The notes under the pieces: generated by a model | The model's database searches: none | Told to the model about the DNA's origin: nothing | What the model saw: the letters and a program-made list of their open reading frames with translations, nothing else | Made by a program: the position numbers and the translations under genes | Source of the DNA: Akanthomyces muscarius | Taxonomy: Eukaryota; Ascomycota; Sordariomycetes; Hypocreales; Cordycipitaceae | Direction of reading: 5' to 3' | Length of the DNA stretch: 64,000 nucleotides | Assembly: GCF_028009165.1 (NCBI RefSeq) | Contig: NC_079243.1 | Span: 3,410,001 to 3,474,000 of the forward strand | Part shown: positions 34,007 to 43,264 of the stretch, piece by piece | How the letters are laid out: each line of letters starts with the position of its first letter | Position numbering within the stretch: the first letter of the stretch is position 1

Positions 34007-36775
34007 CTACTGCGCAGAAACCCCGAGTTGCGCTCGGTGCCCAGAGTTCGACCGGGGCAGCGTCCTCCTCAGCCTGGCGGCCGGCGCAGGGTCAGGGCTG
34101 GGAATAGCTGTGCTGTTGTACTTGTTCCTGCTCGCCTCGACTGCCGCGGCCCACTGAGAGTCGGACTCGCCCACCATGCCCTGGAGCTTGGCCGCCAAGT
34201 CCATGATGACCTGGCCGAGACCTACCTCCTCGCGCTCGCCGAGCGCCTCCGCATGTTGGGTCAGGCTCTCGACGATGGACTGGCCCAGACCAATGACAAG
34301 GGAGACCACGAGAGTGCTCTCTGTCTTTTCCAGGCTGGGAGGGACTTCCGGATGGGTGAGATATCGGGTCAGTCCTGGCATTTGCTCGTCGAGGAAGAAG
34401 GATGTTGCGCCATTAAACTTCGCGTCGGCCCACTTGAATTTCGCGTCGTCGTGCAGTCTTCCGTACTTCATCGCAACAATCGTTTGGAGTTCTCTGGCGC
34501 CTTGCGCGTCGTCGTTTGGAAAGACTGTGGAAAGCTTGTCCTCGGTGGTTTTCTTGGTAAGCAGGCGCGCAACCTGAAGCGTGTGATGTAGAGCATGCAA
34601 TTGCACGGAAGACTCTGACAGGTTTGCAACCTTTTCCCTCATGTAGTCCTGGGGAGACAGCGTGGCATTGTTCAGCGACACCAGTGCCCGCGACTGTCCG
34701 ACAATGTAGGCAAGGTCGAAGTAACCAGGCAGCGCCGGCGGTGCTTGGCGCAGGCTTGTGGCAATGCCGTTCAGTTTAGCACGGACTTCGTCTGCGTCGT
34801 CGAACTGGCGTCCGCTGTCGGGATCCACGAAGCTTATTTTCTTGTATGTGTTGACCATCTTCTCCGAGGCCACATTTTCGATAAAGTCCTTGTTGTACTG
34901 ATCGGCCGTGGGCTGCAGCGAGATGTCGTGGCTTTCTTTGAGCGCCTTGGGCAGCGTCATGAGCAGCTGGCGCTGCCGGCGCACAATCTCCTTGTCCATG
35001 GCCGCTAAGATCTGTTCCTTGGCCGTCAGGATGCCCTTTTCCATCTCGGCCTTCTCCTCAGGAGATACAGTGGCCTCTAGGTCTTCTTGGGCACTGGCGC
35101 TCGCGGCACCAATTGTCTGTGCGCCCTGAGACTGAACAGCCAGCTCCTCGATGGCGAGAGCGCTCTCCAGCTTTTCCCCGAAGGTCTTCTCCTCAGAGCG
35201 CCTTGGGTGGTCAGTGACGTTGTTGTACGATGGGTGCGAGTAGATGTACGTGTAAATGTCATCGTCGAGGAATCTATTCCAGGTCTTGTCACGAGCGCTC
35301 TGCATGTCCTCCAGGGTGGGCACCGGCGGAGGCTTGAAGAAGCTCATGACGGCTCGGACGACGTGGATGGCAATGCCGAGCGGGAAGGCCGGGGTGAGCA
35401 AGAGTCCGTCACCAAGGAGGCACATGGCAGAGTCCAGCCCGTTGACGTCGCCCTTTTCCACCTCGGCGGCCGTCTGCACGGCACAGCCGACAAAGGGTAT
35501 GATTGCCGTCACGGCCGCCGCGCGGTCCAGAGCCGTCACATTGTGAGTAAAAGCATCGACAACCCCATATACCCATACGGCACCGCCAACGATCGCGGCT
35601 GCACCTGCACCGGCCGAAGGTCCCTTGAAGCCGCCGCCGCTGACTTTGGGCGAAGCAGGTGTGAGCCGCTCGTACTTGAGCGATGTGCGCACATCCGATA
35701 GGGACATGGACCACTTCTCCTTGGCTAGGGTCGATAGCCCACGTTTGGCCGCGATTTCCGCAAATTCCTTCTCCGAAATCGTCTCAGCCAGTTCTGCTGC
35801 CTTCCCTAGCTTAGAAGAGGGAATCTTCTCCCCCTTTGGAGGAGCCGGGACGTCTTCGCCTTTGGGAGGAGCTGCGGCGTCTTCGCCCTTGGGAGGAGTT
35901 GGGGCTTCTTCGCCCTTGGGAGGAGCTGGAGTATCTTCACCTTTGGGAGGGGTTGCAGCATCGTCGGGCCCTGGCAATGGATCCTGGATAATAGCTTCGC
36001 CGCAGAGCGCGGCCTGTCTCTTGGCCCTCCGTCTACTGCCTCCAGCTGGGCACACCAAGTCCTTTGCTGTCCTGACGCTTTCTTCGAGCATCCGGAGATT
36101 TTCTTCGTGGCCACCTGCGATGTGTTCTTTCCAGGCTGTTGTGATTTCTTTCTTGGTCTTTCCGGGATTCGCCTTTACTGTTTCCCCCCAGTTCACCGTT
36201 TTGCCTCTTCCTTTTTCTATTTCAACAACTTTGAAGGCCTCAGCCTCTCCCGCAAACGGTTTGAACGACTCCACGGCTGCACGCATACGCTCGTTGTATA
36301 CCGCCTTCATGGACTCAAAGACGTTTGTCTTGCAGATTTCGAAGTTAGCGAGCTCTGCTGCGTCCTTGGGGCTCGACTCCAGCTTTCCGAGAACCCGATC
36401 CCCTACTTTACGGAGGAGAGTGGCGTAATTGCCTTTGGCGTCTTGGACGACTTTGTTGACATCGATGACGCCAGTCAAGCCTTCATCGGCAATTTTCTGG
36501 GCAGTCGCCGCGACGGGAGGGTACTCCTCAGTTGTTATGGAGAATTTCGGCAGCTTTTCAGAGTTCTGGCTGATGTATCTTATGAATTCGTCCAGAGTAC
36601 ACGCCTTGCCTTTTGCTCCCGGACAACCTGGTGCAATTACCTGAGCTCCAGGAGTCAGGAAGTCCAGCTTGTAGGCGTAATAGAAGTATACGCGCTCGAC
36701 GGAGCCGGGGATGGAGTAGCCAGCCGCAAGGATGGCGCAGCCCAAGATGGCTAGCACAGGTTGAAAGAAAATCAT
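34007..36775 (-). CDS. Large secreted protein related to fungal enterotoxin-like proteins
   Basis: Single exon, 922 residues. It starts with a signal peptide (MIFFQPVLAILGCAILAAGYS) and is probably exported. The region of about residues 400-520 contains a hydrophobic helical segment (DRAAAVTAIIPFVGC, LLGDGLLLTPAFPLGIAIHV). This resembles the C-terminal helical part of the heat-labile-enterotoxin-like proteins of entomopathogenic and other hypocrealean fungi. I see no ADP-ribosyltransferase signature, so the enzymatic domain of those proteins appears absent. A dibasic RRRAKR site near residue 248 suggests Kex2 processing. It is followed by five tandem PPKGE(D/E) repeats (about residues 272-318). 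The rest is helical, with Lys/Glu-rich stretches. Role unknown; virulence or interaction function is inference. Confidence 0.6.
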   Translation of the reverse strand: MIFFQPVLAILGCAILAAGYSIPGSVERVYFYYAYKLDFLTPGAQVIAPGCPGAKGKACTLDEFIRYISQNSEKLPKFSITTEEYPPVAATAQKIADEGLTGVIDVNKVVQDAKGNYATLLRKVGDRVLGKLESSPKDAAELANFEICKTNVFESMKAVYNERMRAAVESFKPFAGEAEAFKVVEIEKGRGKTVNWGETVKANPGKTKKEITTAWKEHIAGGHEENLRMLEESVRTAKDLVCPAGGSRRRAKRQAALCGEAIIQDPLPGPDDAATPPKGEDTPAPPKGEEAPTPPKGEDAAAPPKGEDVPAPPKGEKIPSSKLGKAAELAETISEKEFAEIAAKRGLSTLAKEKWSMSLSDVRTSLKYERLTPASPKVSGGGFKGPSAGAGAAAIVGGAVWVYGVVDAFTHNVTALDRAAAVTAIIPFVGCAVQTAAEVEKGDVNGLDSAMCLLGDGLLLTPAFPLGIAIHVVRAVMSFFKPPPVPTLEDMQSARDKTWNRFLDDDIYTYIYSHPSYNNVTDHPRRSEEKTFGEKLESALAIEELAVQSQGAQTIGAASASAQEDLEATVSPEEKAEMEKGILTAKEQILAAMDKEIVRRQRQLLMTLPKALKESHDISLQPTADQYNKDFIENVASEKMVNTYKKISFVDPDSGRQFDDADEVRAKLNGIATSLRQAPPALPGYFDLAYIVGQSRALVSLNNATLSPQDYMREKVANLSESSVQLHALHHTLQVARLLTKKTTEDKLSTVFPNDDAQGARELQTIVAMKYGRLHDDAKFKWADAKFNGATSFFLDEQMPGLTRYLTHPEVPPSLEKTESTLVVSLVIGLGQSIVESLTQHAEALGEREEVGLGQVIMDLAAKLQGMVGESDSQWAAAVEASRNKYNSTAIPSPDPAPAARLRRTLPRSNSGHRAQLGVSAQ
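35816..35960 (-). repeat. Tandem repeat encoding PPKGED units
   Basis: Five ~27-30 bp units of the form GGAGGAGC(T)GG(A)...TTCGCCC(T)TTTGG encode Pro-Pro-Lys-Gly-Glu repeats in the secreted protein, spaced 9-10 residues. The near-identity of units suggests recent expansion. Confidence 0.8.
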
Positions 36776-37916
36776 ATTAGATGCTCAAGCGTCAGTCAAG
36801 AGACTATGACTGTAGCAGATTAAAGAATGAATGAATGCAGGATGTGCATGAGCTCTTGATGGCAGGAGGGCAGCATGAGGACATATATAGCAGTTTCTAC
36901 CAGATTCCTCTAGCCATAGTCCGAGAAACTCAACAAAGACCGATTCACGACGCTGTCGATAAGTCAAACCAGTTTCTCTCATCCACCTGTTGGCTATGCA
37001 GATCGGCGTGAGTCGGCGGCATGAAGCGTCCCACAGAGCGGTCCTGAGGAGAGTAAAGCTTTACTCAGTATTGCGCTCCCGACTTTTGGGCCCGATTGAG
37101 AGAGCCAAACTTTCCCTGATGCGCATGCATCCACGCATTTGAGTCATACTCGGCTAATGGTGCCATTAAGGTATCACCAACTGCCGTGTTGTCGGAACTG
37201 AGAGACGCCCTCGGTTGCTTTACTTCCGAGTTGCTTACAGTACCTTGGTTCCTTTTTCGTCTTTTCAACGCGAAGCCAAGACTTTTTGAGAATTGCACAA
37301 TGCCTGCTACATCGCGGCATAATTATGCTCTATTTTACCGGTATTCGGTGTCTCCGACGTAGTGATGTGGCCGCCCACTAATTATGAAACTGTCAAGCAT
37401 GATACATCTTCTACCGCATTTGGCTGCTGATTATGGAAAGGCTACTATAACAGTTGCTTCAGCTAGCTTCCTTTTTTGTTAGACTAAGTGGTTTACGAGA
37501 CTGCTGATATATCTGCGCCACGACTTATCATGCCCTATTATAGCTATGACGGTGTAGCCAGCTATTCGGCATCTGCCGACACACGCACGTCTCCCCGCTA
37601 ATAGCGAGTCAAAATACGATATGCCTTGGGGCTATGTTTGGCAAGACGCATGTTGAAAATAAATTATTTGTCTATGCGGAGCAGAGCAGCGCCTTTTTCT
37701 CTGCATGCGCCGAGTCAAGCGCGGCATACCGATCGATGGAGCTTTCGCCTGCTCCAGGCTATAAGACTGACCAGATGCCTCTGAAGAAGACACTAGGCCA
37801 AAATCCAACTGGACATTCACTTAGCTGACAGCTTCTTTCTTCTCACGTTCCAACATTATTGGCGTCTTCGCAAAAGATTTGACCAGAACCATTGATCATA
37901 TCAGCGTCTCGCAAAC
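36776..37916. promoter_or_regulatory. Divergent upstream region of two secreted-protein genes
   Basis: 1.14 kb, AT-rich in places. A TATATA element at 36882-36889 lies about 110 bp before the start of the minus-strand gene. No gene recognised within. Confidence 0.45.
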
Positions 37917-38209
37917 ATGGTTCGCTTCACTGCTGCTGCCGTCCTCACCTGTAAGTCTACAAACTCTCAATCTCTTTGAAGCGACTCTGGCTAACAACAT
38001 GAGCAGTTGCCTTGTCTACAATGGCGCTTTCGGGGGACGGCCATCCCGTCAATGCTGCCGTGATGAGCACGCGGGACGAGGCACAGCCACCCCAAGGAGA
38101 GAACCCAGAAGATTTCAAGAAGTGGTTGTTGACAGTAGCGGAAGCTGCCGACGAGCTGCGAAAAATGGCAGAAGAGGTAGCCAAGAACCAGGGCGAGAAA
38201 GCTGTCTAA
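37917..38209 (+). CDS. Small secreted protein (78 residues), effector-like
   Basis: Exons 37917-37950 and 38007-38209 with a 56 bp intron (GTAAGT...GCAG; CTAAC branch). The product begins MVRFTAAAVLTFALSTMALS, a clear signal peptide interrupted by the intron, then a short polar segment (DEAQPPQGENPEDF) and an amphipathic helix (WLLTVAEAADELRKMAEEVA). There is no Cys in the mature part. I know no homologue. The PPQGENPE sequence is reminiscent of the PPKGED repeats in the divergent secreted protein, possibly by chance. A small secreted protein beside a large secreted toxin-like protein suggests a host- or competitor-interaction locus (inference). Confidence 0.6.
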
Positions 38210-38608
38210 GGACCTGAAGCCTGGGCTGTAGGAGCTGGAACGCTGTCGCCATCTGCACATGCGTGAGGCTCGGGCCCCGATTTGATTGCGTACAGTTGAA
38301 CGAGCTCTCTTTAGACTGAGCTCTCTTTATATAATTAGAACGACATCCCATTATAGGCCATGGTAGTTGTGTATGCTCACATGTGGCAACTAGGGCCAGA
38401 AGAGACATCCTCCATCTCACAAACAAAAGATACCAACCAGTGTTTTCAGTACTACCAGGTTCCAAGAGCAACAGTGCACGGTTCAGCTACAGTTTTCTGA
38501 CCAAAGTATAGCCACTTGGGCTATTTCCAATATTACATATACAAAGCCTGTACAAATTGTCATAAGATACAAAGATACCCAGAATCCCAGTGCTCGTTAC
38601 ACCCATCC
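38210..38608. other. Intergenic, convergent 3' flanks
   Basis: 399 bp with nothing recognised. Confidence 0.5.
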
Positions 38609-39887
38609 CTACGCAAGCTGCATCACCAGGCCCTCCTTGATCGAATTAATCATACTTCTGGTGAAAGGGTCCTTGCCGCTAAAGCTAGCTTTCTTGCGGT
38701 CGGCGGGCATCCAGCTCGAAATATCATAGTGGTCGCCACCGATCCCTTTATAGGTCGTCCTAGATCCCGGGGCAGAGCTGCTGCTATGCTCCGATTTGTA
38801 CTTCTTAACGGCAGCTGCGCATTTCCATGGGTCGCACTTGTTGGAAGTCGATAACGGCAATTCTACTTCTTCGCACTCGTCAATGAAGCCCTCGAGTCCC
38901 TTTGGCCCCCGGAGGGTAATGTCATGCTTTTTAGAGTACGCAAGCACGTAGTCGTCAAAGCGACTCGGCGTGTATGCAATGCCATCAGCCACCTTTTCCG
39001 CATCATCCTCGTCAAGCAGGCCATTGTCGCGGGCATGCTGTGCCAGCTTGATATACAGCGCCATGACGGTGCCGAGGTTCAGCACTTCGCCCATGACGCC
39101 TTCGCGATCGAGGCGAGCAATCATGCTGAGGAACATACGGCCAATCATGCTATACGAGTCTCGTACAGTGTCCGAGTCGTCAACCCTACATTGCCGCAGC
39201 TCGTTAGCAACTTCATCCTTGCTTTCCTCTCCAGAACTGTACTTACTGCATCATCGCATTGGCCTCGGAGTCTAGGAGCCACATGACGGCGGCCTCCACA
39301 ATGCACCACTGCTCTCTCCAATTGGGAGACTCCATAAAGTCAAGAATCATGTTCTGCAGCATCTCAATGAGCCCGTAGCCGAAGTGGTCGTTGTATGTGT
39401 ACATGCTGAAGTTGTCTGGGTCGCGCAAGCTCGCCAGGACAAACTGGGACAGGTACAGCTGCTCTCCAGCCATACTAAGCGCCCAGGGGTGGTCTGGGTG
39501 GTCCGCGGCCTTCTTCCGGCACATGCAAGTTTTGCCGCTGTCGCACTTGGACTGATCCGTATCTTCTTCGTCCTTCTCTTCATCCTCATCGTCATCGTCT
39601 TCATCTTCCCAATCGAACGCAGCGGGCCTTTCGAAACGAGGCGGACAGCAGCATTCAAACGCGTAAGCCTCATCGGATTTGGTCAGCCGCTCCTCGTGTC
39701 CCTTGGCAATATTGGCAGAGACAGAGACGGCCGACCACCTCTCAGGAACCTTTGTCAAGGTCGCCTCTGTCGCCGCTGGTTCGGCCGCCTCTGGCGCGGC
39801 CTTCTTGGACGCGGCCTCGGTCGTTGTCTTGGCCTTTTTGGCCTGGCTCGCGGCGCTCTCAGCCGGGGCAGCACGCTTGCGTGGCAT
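38609..39887 (-). CDS. Conserved hypothetical acidic protein (405 residues)
   Basis: Exons 39887-39247 and 39185-38609; intron 39246-39186 (GTAAGT...TAG). The N-terminal ~50 residues are a basic/Ala-rich tail (MPRKRAAPAESAASQAKKAK) that looks like a nuclear localisation signal. A Cys-rich patch (FECCCPPRF) precedes a long acidic run and a second Cys group (KCDSGKTCMCRKKA). The central domain is helical (GEQLYLSQFVLASLRDPDNF, YGLIEMLQNMILDFM), and the C-terminal half continues helical with a KKASFSGKDPFTRSMI motif. I recall this as a family found across filamentous ascomycetes without known function. The two Cys groups could bind zinc. The ATG at 39887 is the only one before the basic tail. 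Confidence 0.7.
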
Positions 39888-40974
39888 GGTGATTGACGTT
39901 TCCTGAAACTTGCTTCAAGACATATAATGGATTCTCCACGACGAGAAAAAAAAATGCTGCAGCGCGTAAAATTGAATCAGTTTCGCGGGTAGATGGTGTT
40001 GTTGAAATTGACGTTCACGCTCCCCTGGCGGAGACGCGCTGGCGCGTCTTAATTGCCACTGCCCAATCGGCCACTCCCAAGCACGCGCCCCGATGACGGC
40101 ACCTATTAATCAGACGAAAGTTTGGATATGGCTTGCTGCCAGCGTGTGATTTTCACGTGTGGATTTAAAAGCAGTTGTTTTACCGCGCCAGCATCAATAC
40201 TAGCTTCTTGCTACAACGGCACCGAAAAAAATGGTGGTGTCATGTAAATTGTGTGCTCGGTCGTCCCTGGGTAGGTTTTATCACAGAGAAAAATATTGTC
40301 GGGATGACAGGGTAGAGTGTCTTGAAAAAAAAAAGCAAAGCATTGGGTCTTTCTCTCGCGAGGCATTCCAACACTTATCTGGATCACTTATCTTGCGCAA
40401 ATGCTCGCCTTGCTGATAAGTGCGCGGCTGCCATTTGTCTCGAGGCAAAAACGCTTCGTACCTTTACCCAACAGTACAGGGGGGTTGAGCCTCCGCAAAC
40501 TTATAACTACTGCTCGGGGCCTTTCGGCTCTTCTCCCACTACAAATCTACCTCTGATAGTGCTTGCAGTCTTGTTGGTAGCGCAGACGCTATCGTAGCAA
40601 CTATTTAGCCCTGTGCTCAAAGTATGGCGCTGCAACATGTACTTGGAGCAAGCTCTTTCCCGCCTGCAACGTTTTTGGTCGCCCGCGCTGCTCTTCTGTC
40701 TCAAAATCGTGATAGTCCTAGAATGAAGTGGCTTCGCTTAGTTCGGACAGCCTTCTTGATCGAGTCGGCGTTTCGAAACAGCGAAAATTACATACCCAGA
40801 AGAGCCAATGTCATTGGTATCCTCCGCTCATTATTGTTGGATAAATTTTACATTATATGTACTAGATCTGTATTGACCTAGAAACAACACTCCCTGAAAC
40901 GCTTTCAGATAGAGTTTGGTGTGCTCCAAACTGGGCTCTGCAGAGATAGGTATAGCGAGAAGAAGAGCTCTGGC
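39888..40974. other. Intergenic
   Basis: About 1.1 kb, partly AT-rich, with a poly-A stretch at about 40324-40333. Short open frames look random. No gene recognised. Confidence 0.5.
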
Positions 40975-42234
40975 TCACATTGCTGTATCCTGCCAGCCGA
41001 TTTCTGCAGATGTAGCTCCGTATCTTTCAACGAGATCGCGCATGACATCAATGACCCTAAAACGTCAGCTACACTGTACAGTAAAGGTCATGATGTCTTA
41101 CTGTTTTCTCAGGTCAGCATTCTCGAAAAAGAGGGCTGAAACGTGGGTATCGAAGCGCCTATATGATGATAAGTAAGCTATAAGAGAACAATATTTCTTG
41201 ATAGTAATAAAACGAACAGTCTGTAGAGATCTAATCGACCGAAAAAATCCTCCACTGGCTCGGAGATTGGCTGCTGTGAAACGTAGGCTGCGATGTATTC
41301 CTCCCCGAATCTGTTACACGGCGGTCGCCATTGGCCGAACTCGTCTAAAGGAGAATTGTACTGTGAGTTGATGTCGGGTAGCATCTCGACGATGGAAACT
41401 TACACTCGTGATGAGCATAGAAGCAACAAGCATCGAAGACGAGGGGCTGGCCATTGTTGACATCGATTCCAGAATTGCGATACCATAAATCGCCATGAAC
41501 TAGCGATGGTCTTACCGATCTTCCATCACTCTCCAGAGGTCGCAAAAGGCGAGGGATCACTTTGTCAAACAGTGTTTCGGACAATGCAGAAAGTTCTGCA
41601 CTTTGACCTTTTCTTTCAATCTCCAAGCTCAAAGCGTACTGCATGCTCTTGGCAAAAAAGGTCTCCCAGCTATCCTCCCACTCAACCCACTGAGGCAAAT
41701 TGCCAGCATACGTAGTCATGTGGAACCCAAATTTGCCAGACGGGGATGGGTTTCGTTGATGCAGCTTTGCAAGCCAATAAGCGAAATTCGTTGGATCGGG
41801 CATGTCGTCAATCATATCGCGATACTCGTCCAAGAGAAAATATGTATCTGGCACCTCGGCATATTGGCCCCATGCGACAGGTCGTGGAATGAAGTCTGGG
41901 GCGGCACGATACATTGTCTCCATCGATTCAAATTCGCCCATGACCATGTTTTTGCCTAGATCCGCGGATACCACCTTGATGAAATACGACTGAGGCGAGC
42001 CATCTTGCAGTTCTATATCGATACGCCCCGTCTTGGCCCAAAAGCTCACATCGAAGCCTTCCGTCGCTGTGACTTTGGCCCCGATGGGCAATTCTATGCG
42101 TGTAAAGTCAGGCCACAAGAACAAAACAAGGGCAAGAGGCAGAAGAAGCCGCAACACAGACCTTTGCGCACAGCAGGGTCGATTCTGGTGTTACCAGAGC
42201 CGAACTCAAACTCTCTTTGGCCGTTATAGTTCAT
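40975..42234 (-). CDS. Fructosamine/ketosamine-3-kinase family protein
   Basis: Family members phosphorylate ketosamines on glycated proteins or small molecules, leading to deglycation. Five exons were needed: 42234-42162, 42093-41404, 41344-41218, 41158-41102 and 41056-40975, giving 342 residues. Landmarks: DVSFWAKTGRIDIEL (nucleotide-binding strand), FGFHMTTYAGNLPQWV, the catalytic HGDLWYRNSGI loop at about residue 224, the metal-binding FDACCFYAHHE block, and EFGQWRPPCNRFG right after the second intron. The last two exons are short but add FDTHVSALFFENADLRKQ and the closing MRDLVERYG motif expected of the family. Two donors are weak (GTCTGT, GTTCGT). The ATG at 42234 leads into DPAVRKELPIGAKV across intron 1, matching fungal homologues. 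Confidence 0.85.
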
Positions 42235-42464
42235 TTTACGGCTAATCCTTTGTATGCCAGTGCAGGTGGAAGGTTGGGCTGGACGGAACGGGCGTGATGC
42301 GGGGCTGCTGGGCTTGTAAGGTCGCCACGAAAAATACGGCCATTTGCGAACGGGCTGCAGTTCAGCGGCTGAGTGGCTGAGCAATCGTTGTATAATTCTT
42401 CATGTATCTAATTCCAGTTCCCTTGAGTTCTAGCAAATGTAGATCCGGCGCGTCTGAGGAAGGC

Positions 42465-43001
42465 CTAATGCCCCGCCATGGATATGGTGGTGATTCTTTC
42501 CCGCCAATGCTCGACAGGATAAACGACTTTGACACCGCCACTTTCCAATCTTTTCTGGCCGTCATTATCGGCGATGAATGTACCAGGTTCCCGAATGCCG
42601 ACATATACGGTTTTGATAGCCCCATTTAGTCGCAGAATACGTGTCGCGCATGTCATGCTGCCACTCAATCTTTTATTGCATGGCTCCATAGTCGTGTATA
42701 AAACGGTATTGGGAGGCAGAACTTGATAAATGAATGGTTCCGCAAGATTGTTCTCGTCAGCGATCTTGATGAAGCAGCATTGCTCCGCGTGCGTCGTCCC
42801 TTTGTCGCCCTTGTAATCACGCGGATATTGGAGGGAGAATCCGGTGGAAAGGACCTGGCCGGTATCCTCATTAACGAGTACTGCGCCGACGCAGAATTTG
42901 TCGCTAGCCGGCGGCGACTTTTGTGCCTCTAGCAGTGCAAGCTCCATGAAGCCTTCATGGTCTCCGACCGCAAAGGTTGGCAATGACGTCTGGGGTTGCA
43001 T
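42465..43001 (-). CDS. Zinc-dependent CDA/dCMP-type deaminase (possibly riboflavin-pathway type)
   Basis: 178-residue single-exon protein of the cytidine-deaminase superfamily. Zinc-site residues are visible: H71 and E73 in THAEQ, C108 in MEPC, and C118 after an RLSGSMT spacer. The long spacing between the two Cys and the RLSGS motif resemble the deaminase domain of fungal Rib2-like proteins rather than classic cytidine deaminase, so a diaminohydroxyphosphoribosyl-aminopyrimidine or nucleotide substrate is possible; the substrate is not established. The FCVGAVLVNEDTG strand begins the fold. I chose the ATG at 43001 because the sequence upstream, though open, adds a hydrophobic stretch foreign to the family. 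It shares a 263 bp divergent promoter with the NLR gene. Confidence 0.8.
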   Translation of the reverse strand: MQPQTSLPTFAVGDHEGFMELALLEAQKSPPASDKFCVGAVLVNEDTGQVLSTGFSLQYPRDYKGDKGTTHAEQCCFIKIADENNLAEPFIYQVLPPNTVLYTTMEPCNKRLSGSMTCATRILRLNGAIKTVYVGIREPGTFIADNDGQKRLESGGVKVVYPVEHWRERITTISMAGH

Positions 43002-43264
43002 TATGCTTGCTAGCCACAGGATGAAGATGAGAAACGCGGCGAAACACAAAGATTGGGAAAAGTTTGCGAGAAACACAGCAGCTGAAAGCCTTGGGCTGAT
43101 TGGCTGCTGCTGAGGAGTCCTGTGTAGCCTCAGCGGCAGCCAGCCGTTGCGCATTTCTCGCCTCCTTGCCCAAGCGGGGTTGTGCAACCTTGCTCGTGCT
43201 TGACCTCGCAAAGCCGCGGCGAGTACGACTAGCTTTTGGCTGCGAATCGTGCGAGTTCTGGCCG
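43002..43264. promoter_or_regulatory. Divergent promoter of the deaminase and NLR genes
   Basis: 263 bp between the two start codons. No specific element recognised. Confidence 0.5.
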
